The notes beneath the pieces are model-generated. The model was not told the origin of the DNA. It did no database searches and saw only the letters and a list, made by a program, of their open reading frames with translations. Source: Chloroflexota bacterium (GTDB lineage: Bacteria; Chloroflexota; Dehalococcoidia; SAR202; UBA11138). Taken from it: a DNA stretch of 8,613 nt. Numbering within the stretch: the stretch's first letter is position 1; every line of letters starts with the position of its first letter. Of the stretch, positions 1 through 5,063 are shown piece after piece. The DNA lies in NCBI GenBank assembly GCA_022561955.1, contig JADFQF010000042.1, positions 1 to 8,613 of the forward strand. The letters are read 5' to 3'. Both the position numbers and the translations under genes were made by a program.

Positions 1-180
1 CGGGGACTTGGCGGCTACGGCGAGCTTGTTGAAAACCCAGAGGAGCTTCCGTCGGCACTAGAGAGGGCCTTGAAGCTAGGCAGGCCGGCCCTCCTCAACG
101 TAATGGTCCAAAACGCCATAAGCCCGCGGGCGCAGGCTGCGATCAACCGCTGGAACTCTCAGACGCCCCAGCCGCTCTAG
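1..180 (+). CDS. C-terminal end of a thiamine-diphosphate-dependent enzyme (acetolactate synthase-like), partial
   Basis: The frame is open from the first base and ends at TAG 178-180, leaving 59 residues. The stretch RPALLNVMVQN, preceded by a helix like ENPEELPSALERALKLG, matches the usual end of the pyrophosphate-binding domain of acetolactate synthase, oxalyl-CoA decarboxylase or benzoylformate decarboxylase-like enzymes. In these, a GYGE-like loop is followed by 'ELxxALxxAL..GxPALIxVxV'. The GDG..N metal/ThDP motif would lie upstream of the window, so substrate and exact family cannot be told. The tail after VMVQN (about 25 residues, ending in QTPQPL) shows no motif. The next gene starts 47 bases downstream on the same strand and could be co-transcribed, but no functional link is evident. 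Confidence 0.6.
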   Translation, partial: RGLGGYGELVENPEELPSALERALKLGRPALLNVMVQNAISPRAQAAINRWNSQTPQPL

Positions 181-227
181 CTACGGCATCACTGCCTCGC
201 CCCCGTGAGGCCCGCACGGCATCGAAG

Positions 228-488
228 ATGGAACTGGAAATCAAGGTCCAGCCAAGGGCGAAGCGCAACGCCATCGAGGTCTCGGGCGACGGCGACGTGA
301 CGGTGCGAGTCACGGCGGCGCCGGACAACGGCAAGGCCAACGACGCCGTAATATCCTTGCTGGCGAAGAGGCTGCGTCTTCCCAAAGGCGGCGTGGAGAT
401 CGTCCGAGGCCACAGGTCTCGCAAGAAACTGGTGCGCATGCCGGACCTGACAAGGTCACAGCTCTTGGAGCGTCTCGCGGATTCTTGA
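228..488 (+). CDS. DUF167 / YggU (UPF0235) family protein
   Basis: This 86-residue protein has the normal length for the DUF167 family. Visible hallmarks are the N-terminal strand with 'KVQPRAKRNAIE' (residues 6-17), the family signature APDNGKAND (31-39), and GHRSRKKLVR (61-70), which matches the conserved G..SR.K element. The family is a small alpha/beta fold of unknown biochemical role, cytoplasmic, with no catalytic residues defined. The ATG at 228 is the only start that keeps the first strand; no good SD precedes it (a GAGG at 206-209 is too far away), so translation may depend on the upstream gene. It ends 31 bases before the stop of the convergent yggT gene, and no clear terminator lies between them. 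Family assignment is firm; function is unknown. Confidence 0.88.
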   Translation: MELEIKVQPRAKRNAIEVSGDGDVTVRVTAAPDNGKANDAVISLLAKRLRLPKGGVEIVRGHRSRKKLVRMPDLTRSQLLERLADS

Positions 489-519
489 TGTCGCTGGATG
501 CCGGCGACCAGGTTACCGC

Positions 520-777
520 TTACAACATCCTAAGAATAAACCTCTGGATCACGATAATAATTATCAGCGCGACCATTGGAGACAAATCTATCATGCCCAT
601 CTTTGGGAGGACCCGTCTGATGGGGGCCAGAATCGGCTCGGTAATCTGGTTGATGATAACCACCAGCGGATTAGTTGGCGACAGGTTAATCCATGACAGT
701 ACCACCCTCGCCAGAAGCGCGAACCAGAGGACATTGACAAGAATTTTTATAAAAGTCGCTATGATATTGCCATCCAC
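520..777 (-). CDS. yggT: YggT family integral membrane protein
   Basis: This 85-residue protein has two hydrophobic segments, about residues 5-30 (ending ARVVLSWI) and 62-82 (MIDLSPMVALIIIIVIQRF). Between them is the family motif region NPLVVIINQITEPILAPIRR (37-56). This is the standard two-helix YggT/YlmG layout. YggT proteins sit in the cytoplasmic membrane (or thylakoid, in plastid homologues) and have been tied to cell-division or envelope organisation and osmotic tolerance; no enzymatic activity is known. The start is GTG at 777-775, sharing its G with the TAG stop of proC (TAGTG), which implies translational coupling. The gene is less GC-rich than its neighbours, as expected from many Ile codons. 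Co-location with proC is widespread in bacteria. Confidence 0.88.
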   Translation of the reverse strand: MDGNIIATFIKILVNVLWFALLARVVLSWINLSPTNPLVVIINQITEPILAPIRRVLPKMGMIDLSPMVALIIIIVIQRFILRML

Positions 778-1580
778 TATTGCTCACCCAACGCCTTTGA
801 TTTTTCGTATGCAGCGCTAACCGCATTGAATATCGCAGCCCTGAACCCGCCGTCTTCAAAGGCCTTCAGGGCCTCTATCGTGGTTCCGCCCGGGGAGGTG
901 ACCATGTCCTTGAGATCGGCGGGGTGACGGCCCGTCTCCTCCACCAACCTGGTGCTTCCCAACACCGTCTGAAGCACGAGCGTACGGGCCATGTCTCGCG
1001 CCATACCGAGGTAGACCGCCGCGTCGATCATGGCCTCGATGAACAGGAACACGTACGCCGGGCCGCTGGCGCTCACCGCCGTCGCCATATCGATCAGCTT
1101 TTCGTCGGGAACGTAGATCTCCTTGCCGAGCGTGCGCAGCAGCGCTCCGGTGCCCGCTCTGCTCTCCTCCGAGACGCTGTCCGTCGCCGTCCACACGCTC
1201 ATGCCCTGGCCGATCTGCGCCGGTGTGTTCGGCATGACCCTGATGACCGAGGAGTGGCCCAGCCCGCCGGTAAGCGTCTTTATCGTAGCGCCGGCGATTA
1301 TGGAGACCACCGTGTTGCCCTCGTTCAATGCCTCTTTCAGCTCGGGGGCGACGTAAGGAAGCGTCTGCGGCTTTATTGCCAGCACGACCAGGTCGGCGTC
1401 AGGCAGCACGTCCCGATTTGAGGAGTACGACTTCAGACCATACTTCTCTTCCAGGTACCGGCGTCTCGCCTCGACGGGCTCGCTGACCCTGATTCTGTCG
1501 GCAGGGCTAATATGGCCCTCGATGACGCCGCCTATCAGCGCCTCGGCCATCACTCCACCGCCAACGAAGGAAATCTCCAT
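777..1580 (-). CDS. proC: Pyrroline-5-carboxylate reductase (ProC)
   Basis: ProC reduces 1-pyrroline-5-carboxylate to L-proline with NAD(P)H, the last step of proline synthesis, in the cytoplasm. The 267-residue length is normal. The Rossmann nucleotide-binding loop is FVGGGVMAEALIGG (5-18), followed by LAIKPQ (67-72), which packs on the cofactor, and VIRVMPNTPAQIGQG (112-126). The C-terminal dimerisation/active-site domain has AVSASGPAYVFLFIEAM (168-184) and the family signature VTSPGGTTIEAL (227-238). The ATG at 1580 is preceded by an AGGA about 8 bases upstream. The stop overlaps the GTG start of yggT by one base, so the two form an operon read leftward. Upstream there is a 361-base repeat-bearing gap before the next gene on the same strand, so proC probably has its own promoter, which I could not locate with confidence. 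Confidence 0.97.
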   Translation of the reverse strand: MEISFVGGGVMAEALIGGVIEGHISPADRIRVSEPVEARRRYLEEKYGLKSYSSNRDVLPDADLVVLAIKPQTLPYVAPELKEALNEGNTVVSIIAGATIKTLTGGLGHSSVIRVMPNTPAQIGQGMSVWTATDSVSEESRAGTGALLRTLGKEIYVPDEKLIDMATAVSASGPAYVFLFIEAMIDAAVYLGMARDMARTLVLQTVLGSTRLVEETGRHPADLKDMVTSPGGTTIEALKAFEDGGFRAAIFNAVSAAYEKSKALGEQ

Positions 1581-1635
1581 GTTTTTTTCCTAAGCCTACC
1601 TGGTCGCCTTCTCAAAAACGTCCTACTAAAGTGGT

Positions 1636-1664
1636 CCATCCTTCGACACGCTCAGGACGAACGG
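1636..1664 (+). repeat. Dispersed TTCGA-N3-GCTCA-N3-CGAACGG repeat, intact copy
   Basis: The core TTCGACACGCTCAGGACGAA at 1642-1661, continuing to CGG, matches 19 of 23 bases with the inverted, split copy at 1681-1750 (TTCGA, GCTCA and CGAACGG are shared). I recall sequences of this type as common intergenic repeats in many environmental bacterial genomes; that recollection cannot be tested here. The pair in opposite orientation, 17 bases apart, could fold into a hairpin. Confidence 0.6.
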
Positions 1665-1680
1665 GCAGAATGATTCCTCT

Positions 1681-1750
1681 CCGTTCGTGGTGTCCGACTC
1701 ATTAGCATGTATATCTTCGGACTCCGCCGCTGCGGAGAGCTTCTCGAACC
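1681..1750 (-). repeat. Second copy of the TTCGA/CGAACGG repeat, interrupted by a 45-base module
   Basis: On the + strand the two parts are CCGTTCGTGGT (1681-1691) and GAGCTTCTCGAACC (1737-1750). Joined, they read as an uninterrupted 25-base repeat, homologous in reverse complement to the copy at 1636-1664. The intervening bases 1692-1736 are a module found again at 3244-3288. The split is therefore visible from two independent comparisons inside this window. Confidence 0.6.
1692..1736 (-). repeat. 45-base two-hairpin module, copy A
   Basis: Read on the - strand, this copy matches 33 of 45 bases with copy B (3244-3288) without gaps. Conserved blocks are TCCG at the start, CGGAGTCCGA (1717-1726), GATATAC (1709-1715) and the terminal GTCGGAC. 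Hairpin 1 pairs CTCCGC with GCGGAG (1722-1727 with 1732-1737, four-base loop, using one flanking base). Hairpin 2 pairs GTCCGA with TCGGAC around a variable loop. It interrupts a different repeat at CTC|ACC (- strand reading). The exact ends are uncertain by a base or two. It is too short to encode a protein; it could be a very small non-autonomous insertion or a REP/MITE-like unit. Confidence 0.55.
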
Positions 1751-1798
1751 ATCCTTAGTGGTTGTTGTTCCTGGGGGCTCATCACCCAGAACCCCGTC

Positions 1799-1818
1799 AT
1801 TCCGGCGAAAGCCGGAAT
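1799..1818. repeat. Perfect hairpin repeat, 8-base stem with GAAA loop
   Basis: ATTCCGGC (1799-1806) and GCCGGAAT (1811-1818) are exact inverted repeats around GAAA. The flanks GTC and CCAG complete a form that resembles the widely occurring GTCATTCC..GGAATCCAG intergenic palindromes (the Neisseria dRS3 type is a well-known relative in form). With no following T-run it is not a classical terminator, though it may stabilise a transcript end. Only one copy is present in this window. Confidence 0.6.
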
Positions 1819-1941
1819 CCAGAAGGGGCTCCTCCTTGTATCTTAATATTGGGACGTGATAGACCGTTTCTCCCTCTGGGTTCCCCCCGACCATTTGAAA
1901 TCAGTTTATTAACCACTCGCCCTGCATCCCGCCCCAAGAGG

Positions 1942-2946
1942 CTAGGGCAGACGGCCGTCGCTGGCCAGACTGACCGCGACCCTGATTGATTCCAACATGC
2001 TCTCGTGGTCCGCGATGCCCTTGCCCGCGATATCGAAGGCGGTGCCATGGTCCACCGACGTACGAATAAACGGCAGGCCCAGGTTCACGCTGACGCTTTT
2101 GGCCCAGTCGTGCACCTTTATGGGAATGTGTCCCTGGTCGTGGTACATACACAGGACCACGTCGTACTTGCCGTCGATGGCCTGGGGGAAAATCGTGTCG
2201 GCGGGAACGGGGCCGGTCGCATCGATCCCCATGGCCCTGGCCTCCTCGACGGCCGGCGCTATCTGCGTGGCCTCCTCGTCGCCCAGCAGGCCGCCATCGC
2301 TGGCATGGGGGTTCAGGGCCGCCACTCCGATCCTGGGTTTCTCGAATCCCCATTTCTTGAAGTGCTCGTCCGTCAATACGGTCTTGGCCAGCACGTTGTC
2401 CTTTGTCACGTAATCGCAGGCGATGCGTACCGAGCGGTGCGTGGTGAGGTGCACGACCCTCAACTGCCTTGCCATGAGCATCGTCGCCACCTGGTCGGCC
2501 CCCGTCTGCTTCTGGAAGATCTCCATGTGGCCGATCTGCTCGTAGCCCGCCATATTGCAGGCCTCCTTGTTTATAGGGGCGGTAGCAATGGCCTGCACCT
2601 GGCCCGAAGCGGCAAGCTCTCCCGCACGCAGGATCCACTCCGCCGACGCCTTGCCCGACGCCGCCGAGAGCTTTCCGTATTCCACCGCGCCAAAGTCGAG
2701 ATTCTCCATATCCAGAACGTCGATGGCGCCGTACTCGCCCTGGACCTCGTCGAGAGAATGCGCCACCCTGGCCGAAATCGAGGCGCCGATGATCCTGAGC
2801 GCGTCGGACATCGCGGCCACGCTGCCCACGACGAAGGGTCTGCACTTCTCGTACACCCACTTGTCCTGCAACGCCTTGGCCGTCACCTCGGCGCCGATGC
2901 CGGCGGCGTCGCCCATCGTGATGGCAAGAAACGGTCGATCGCTCAT
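1942..2946 (-). CDS. PdxA-family NAD-dependent 4-phosphate dehydrogenase (PdxA or PdxA2-like)
   Basis: The 334-residue product has every landmark of the PdxA family. TMGDAAGIGAE is at 10-20, and GHMEIF at 139-144 stands where PdxA has GHTE. The three metal-binding histidines expected from E. coli PdxA (H166, H211, H266) correspond to H170 (TTHRS), H214 (NPHASDGG) and H269 (YHDQGHIPIK). The C-terminal signature LPFIRTSVDHGTAFDIAGKG is at 291-310. PdxA oxidises and decarboxylates 4-phosphohydroxy-L-threonine in vitamin B6 synthesis. Relatives (PdxA2) act on D-threonate or D-erythronate 4-phosphate, and TphB acts on a terephthalate dihydrodiol. The HDQGHIP loop and GHME variant make a catabolic paralogue plausible, but no DUF1537 kinase or other pdx gene is near. 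The frame opens at 2991, but ATG 2946 is preferred: GAGG sits 6 bases upstream and MSDRPFLAITMGD is the normal family N-terminus. Confidence 0.93.
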   Translation of the reverse strand: MSDRPFLAITMGDAAGIGAEVTAKALQDKWVYEKCRPFVVGSVAAMSDALRIIGASISARVAHSLDEVQGEYGAIDVLDMENLDFGAVEYGKLSAASGKASAEWILRAGELAASGQVQAIATAPINKEACNMAGYEQIGHMEIFQKQTGADQVATMLMARQLRVVHLTTHRSVRIACDYVTKDNVLAKTVLTDEHFKKWGFEKPRIGVAALNPHASDGGLLGDEEATQIAPAVEEARAMGIDATGPVPADTIFPQAIDGKYDVVLCMYHDQGHIPIKVHDWAKSVSVNLGLPFIRTSVDHGTAFDIAGKGIADHESMLESIRVAVSLASDGRLP

Positions 2947-3006
2947 CTGGTACCTCGAACGTGAATTCTCGTCTGGCCGAGCCGAGCGCACAATTCAGGC
3001 TGAGCC

Positions 3007-3026
3007 GGGCCGACGGCCCCATTATA
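3007..3026 (-). promoter_or_regulatory. Candidate pdxA promoter -10 box and leader hairpin
   Basis: On the - strand a perfect TATAAT (complement of 3021-3026) lies 75 bases upstream of the ATG at 2946. No convincing -35 is present at 16-18 bases (only T-rich sequence around 3040-3052). Just downstream of the -10, GGGCC-GTC-GGCCC (3007-3019) can form a 5-base stem around the expected transcription start. The -10 match alone is weak evidence. Confidence 0.35.
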
Positions 3027-3157
3027 GCCTGACCGCAGGCCAAAAACGAGGGTGCGTCGCGTCTCGAACGCGCTCGTTTCCGTGTTACAACGCCTTATGG
3101 GACTCACCCTTCGCTCGGCCTTACCACAGGCGGTGCGATCTAAGTATCAGCCATATC

Positions 3158-3196
3158 CTCCCTCCTCCTCCGATGCTCTATCGGAGGAGGAGGGAG
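3158..3196. repeat. 17-base-stem perfect palindrome, CT/GA-rich
   Basis: Bases 3158-3174 and 3180-3196 are exact inverted complements (17 pairs) around the five-base loop GCTCT; the inner end of the stem is CCTCCGAT/ATCGGAGG. This is the strongest secondary structure in the window. It continues into AGAGGGAGGGGGTGAA (to 3214), whose GGGTGAA is matched in inverse by TTCACCC at 3235-3241, so it forms the left arm of a larger inverted arrangement with the repeat at 3231-3316. It might stop transcription heading into the gap from either side, but it lacks a T-run. Confidence 0.75.
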
Positions 3197-3230
3197 TTAG
3201 AGGGAGGGGGTGAATCGTCTTTCGTGACAG

Positions 3231-3316
3231 ACCCTTCACCCTCTCCGATGAATCGGAGTCCGACGATATACTATTTAAAGGGTCGGACACCTCAATCCTC
3301 TCCCTGAGGGAGAGGA
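3231..3316 (+). repeat. CT-rich palindromic repeat, interrupted by the 45-base module
   Basis: Without bases 3244-3288, the sequence joins CCCTTCACCCTC to ACCTCAATCCTCTCCC and runs into the hairpin TCCTCTCCCT-G-AGGGAGAGGA (3296-3316; ten complementary bases per arm, in practice about eight pairs with a small loop). The joined form resembles the CCCTCACCC..CCTCTCCC palindromic repeats I know as common in environmental genomes, and its outer part (TTCACCC, 3235-3241) is inverted relative to GGGTGAA at 3208-3214. Confidence 0.55.
3244..3288 (+). repeat. 45-base two-hairpin module, copy B
   Basis: This is the same length as copy A (1692-1736) and in opposite orientation, 33 of 45 bases identical. 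Hairpin 1 is CTCCGAT/ATCGGAG (3243-3249 with 3252-3258, first C from the flank). Hairpin 2 is GTCCGAC/GTCGGAC (3258-3264 with 3282-3288) around a 17-base AT-rich loop. Compared with copy A, the sixth pair of hairpin 1 changes from C-G to A-T with pairing kept, a single compensatory change. The insertion point again reads CTC|ACC. Confidence 0.55.
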
Positions 3317-3460
3317 TGAATCGGCCTTTGGCGGGAGAGCCATTCGAAGGTTGGGCCAATCTGGTAGACGTGTTGAGATAATAACTCCGTCATGCACCCC
3401 GTCTCCGCCGGAATCGTACAGGCTCCTCTGGGGTGGATAAAGTGGCGTCCCAAACGAGAA

Positions 3461-3481
3461 TCGTGGTAATATCGACCACGA
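3461..3481. promoter_or_regulatory. Inverted repeat over an extended -10-like site, candidate operator for the DUF1800 operon
   Basis: TCGTGGT (3461-3467) and ACCACGA (3475-3481) are exact inverted repeats with a seven-base spacer. The left half and spacer contain TG-G-TAATAT (3464-3472), which fits an extended -10 element (TGn plus TATAAT-like). No -35 stands out. The site is 114 bases upstream of the ATG at 3595. A dimeric repressor bound here would block the promoter; a transcript hairpin is the alternative. This is inference from symmetry only. Confidence 0.35.
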
Positions 3482-3594
3482 GAGCGTTCAACCACCTACG
3501 GAACGCGCGGAGCCGTCTCTCAGCGTCTTGGTTTAGCGTTGGGCGGGCCAGGCAAGCGGCTTGCACTGCCTCGGCGCCCCGGAGGAGTAAGACT

Positions 3595-5022
3595 ATGAGC
3601 ACCAGTGATCGACCATTGATTACCCACCTCATGAAGAGGGCGGGCTTCGGCGCGACCCCTTCGGAGTTGGATGCGCTGACCAGCGAGAAGACCTATGAAG
3701 AGATCGTGGACGACCTCGTCAACCCTGAGCGCTTTCCTGAGGTCGACCAGTCCTTCCTTGATAGGTACTACGGCGGGGAGCCCGTCGCTATCTACATCGC
3801 CAAGTGGCTCTACAGGATGGTCAATACCGAGAGACCCCTGGAAGAGAAAATGGCACTCTTTCTTCATCAACTGTTTCCCGTCGCATGGGGAAAGAGCGAG
3901 CATCTGACCTCTATCACTACCGAGATCGACATGTTCAGAAGGGTCGGCCTCACGGACTTCAAGACGATACTCTTGGAGCTTTCACGAGACCCCGCCATGA
4001 TTTACTGGCTCGACAACAACGAAAACCACAAGGGCGAGATAAACGAAAACTACGGCAGGGAGCTGCTGGAGCTGTTCTCGATGGGGGTCGGGAACTACAC
4101 GGAAGACGATATCAAGAGCGCTTCACGGGCCTTCACCGGATGGACATTCAGACAGCCCCTCTCCCTTTACCCGGTGGGGCACTATCCTGCTGCCTTCGAG
4201 TTTGTGGAGGAAGACCACGACGATGGTCAGAAGACCTTCCTGGGCCACACCGGGAACCTTAACGGAGAAGACATAATTGAGATCATCGTCAAAGAGCCGG
4301 CGACGGCAAGATTCGTATCACGCCACCTATACAACTTCTTCGTGGAAGACGAGGCCCAGGTGCCCTCGTGGTCGATCGAACCTCCCAAGAACGAGAGCGC
4401 GGTTCAACGGCTTTCGGATGTCTTCATGGAGACAGCCGGCGACATGACGGCCATATTAAAAGAGCTGTTCAATTCAGACTTCTTCAAGGACTCCATGCAG
4501 CTCAAGAAGGTCAAGAGTCCGACAGAGCTCGTCGCCGGGGTGCTCAAGCAGACGGGGGAGTACAGATATCCGAAGCCCGGTATGCATGAGTTTGCGGTAA
4601 CTACCGGCGCCGGTTCCCCTTACGAAGGCACCATGGGGATCATGGGACAGCGATTGCTTAACGCTCCTACTGTCGAAGGTTGGCACACGGGTCATGAGTG
4701 GATCGACTCCGGCACCCTCAGCGAGAGGATCAGCTTCGTCGAGAAGCAGTTCGAGGATACGTCGAAGCCGGGCATCCAGGAGATTTTGCTCAGGGCGGGC
4801 GACCTCGATGATGAGCCCACTCAGATCGTGGACCGATGCCTGGACCTCATGGGCGGATTGAGCGTCGGCAAGGACACCTACGATTCCCTCGTGACCTACA
4901 CGAGGCAGCTCAGCGAGATCACGAAGGATGACGATGCGGGGCAAGATGACGCCACAGAGCAAGTAGGTGTCCATAATCTCTTGCAGATGATCGCGTCCAC
5001 CGTCGATTTTCAATTTGCGTAA
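3595..5022 (+). CDS. DUF1800 family protein
   Basis: The 475-residue product has the family N-terminus HLMKRAGFGATPSELDAL (11-28), the helix EEKMALFLHQLFPV, and the hallmark block YWLDNNENHKGEINENYGRE (137-156) followed by LLELFSMGVGNYTEDDIKSASRAFTGW. It ends with the typical LLQMIASTVDFQFA. DUF1800 is a largely helical family of unknown reaction that is very often encoded next to a DUF1501 gene, as here. The frame is open back to 3433, but ATG 3595 is chosen because GGAGGAG (3581-3587) sits 7 bases upstream and the family motif begins 10 residues in; the extra 54 residues are Arg/Ser-rich and unlike the family. No signal peptide or Tat motif is seen, although many members are exported. It is the first gene of a three-gene operon, 41 bases before the next. 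Confidence 0.92.
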   Translation: MSTSDRPLITHLMKRAGFGATPSELDALTSEKTYEEIVDDLVNPERFPEVDQSFLDRYYGGEPVAIYIAKWLYRMVNTERPLEEKMALFLHQLFPVAWGKSEHLTSITTEIDMFRRVGLTDFKTILLELSRDPAMIYWLDNNENHKGEINENYGRELLELFSMGVGNYTEDDIKSASRAFTGWTFRQPLSLYPVGHYPAAFEFVEEDHDDGQKTFLGHTGNLNGEDIIEIIVKEPATARFVSRHLYNFFVEDEAQVPSWSIEPPKNESAVQRLSDVFMETAGDMTAILKELFNSDFFKDSMQLKKVKSPTELVAGVLKQTGEYRYPKPGMHEFAVTTGAGSPYEGTMGIMGQRLLNAPTVEGWHTGHEWIDSGTLSERISFVEKQFEDTSKPGIQEILLRAGDLDDEPTQIVDRCLDLMGGLSVGKDTYDSLVTYTRQLSEITKDDDAGQDDATEQVGVHNLLQMIASTVDFQFA

Positions 5023-5063
5023 AGACGCCCGCGAGCGAAGAACCAGAAGCTAGGGGACGAAGC

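Larger units (their letters stand above)
1581..1941. other. 361-base intergenic region made largely of repeats
   Basis: No credible gene lies here. In order it holds a TTCGA/CGAACGG repeat (1636-1664), a second, inverted copy of that repeat (1681-1750) split by a 45-base hairpin module (1692-1736), and a perfect 8-base-stem hairpin (1799-1818). About 1823-1941 has no structure I can assign; it should contain the end of the pdxA transcript, but I see no stem followed by a T-run. Confidence 0.7.
2947..3594. other. 648-base divergent intergenic region with promoters and palindromic repeats
   Basis: The region separates the leftward pdxA-like gene from the rightward DUF1800 operon. It holds a -10-like TATAAT for pdxA (3021-3026), a block of CT-rich palindromes and the second copy of the 45-base module (3158-3316), and an inverted repeat near a -10-like sequence for the operon (3461-3481). 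Open frames cross it, but they consist of low-complexity or arginine/proline/serine-rich residues with no family resemblance, so I call no gene. About 3030-3157 and 3325-3460 show nothing I recognise. Confidence 0.6.

Noticed and set aside
485..820. + strand open frame overlapping the DUF167 stop and covering yggT
   Set aside because: It is antisense to the two-helix YggT protein, which has proper family motifs and a coupled start; the + frame has no family resemblance.
924..1421. + strand open frame opposite proC
   Set aside because: Antisense shadow of proC with Arg/His-rich composition and no start context.
2005..2964. + strand open frame of about 319 codons
   Set aside because: Antisense to the PdxA-family gene, His/Arg/Val-rich, no recognisable domain.
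1901..3043. Long - strand open frame of about 380 codons
   Set aside because: It lies in another frame of the PdxA-family gene; its composition (Gly/Arg-rich, no family motif) is that of a GC-rich shadow frame, while the overlapping frame has clear PdxA motifs.
3158..3316. Rho-independent terminator
   Set aside because: The stems are strong but not followed by a T-run on either strand, and the block lies between divergent genes, where no transcript is expected to end.
3158..3324. Possible CRISPR array
   Set aside because: The repeats are palindromic, unequal in length and in both orientations; there is no regular repeat-spacer period and no cas gene.
3147..3359. Small open frames through the palindrome cluster, both strands
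   Set aside because: Low-complexity frames created by CT/GA-rich repeats, without SD or conserved motifs.
3433..3594. N-terminal extension of the DUF1800 protein
   Set aside because: The extra 54 residues are Arg/Ser-rich and cover the candidate operator; ATG 3595 has a near-perfect SD and matches the family N-terminus.
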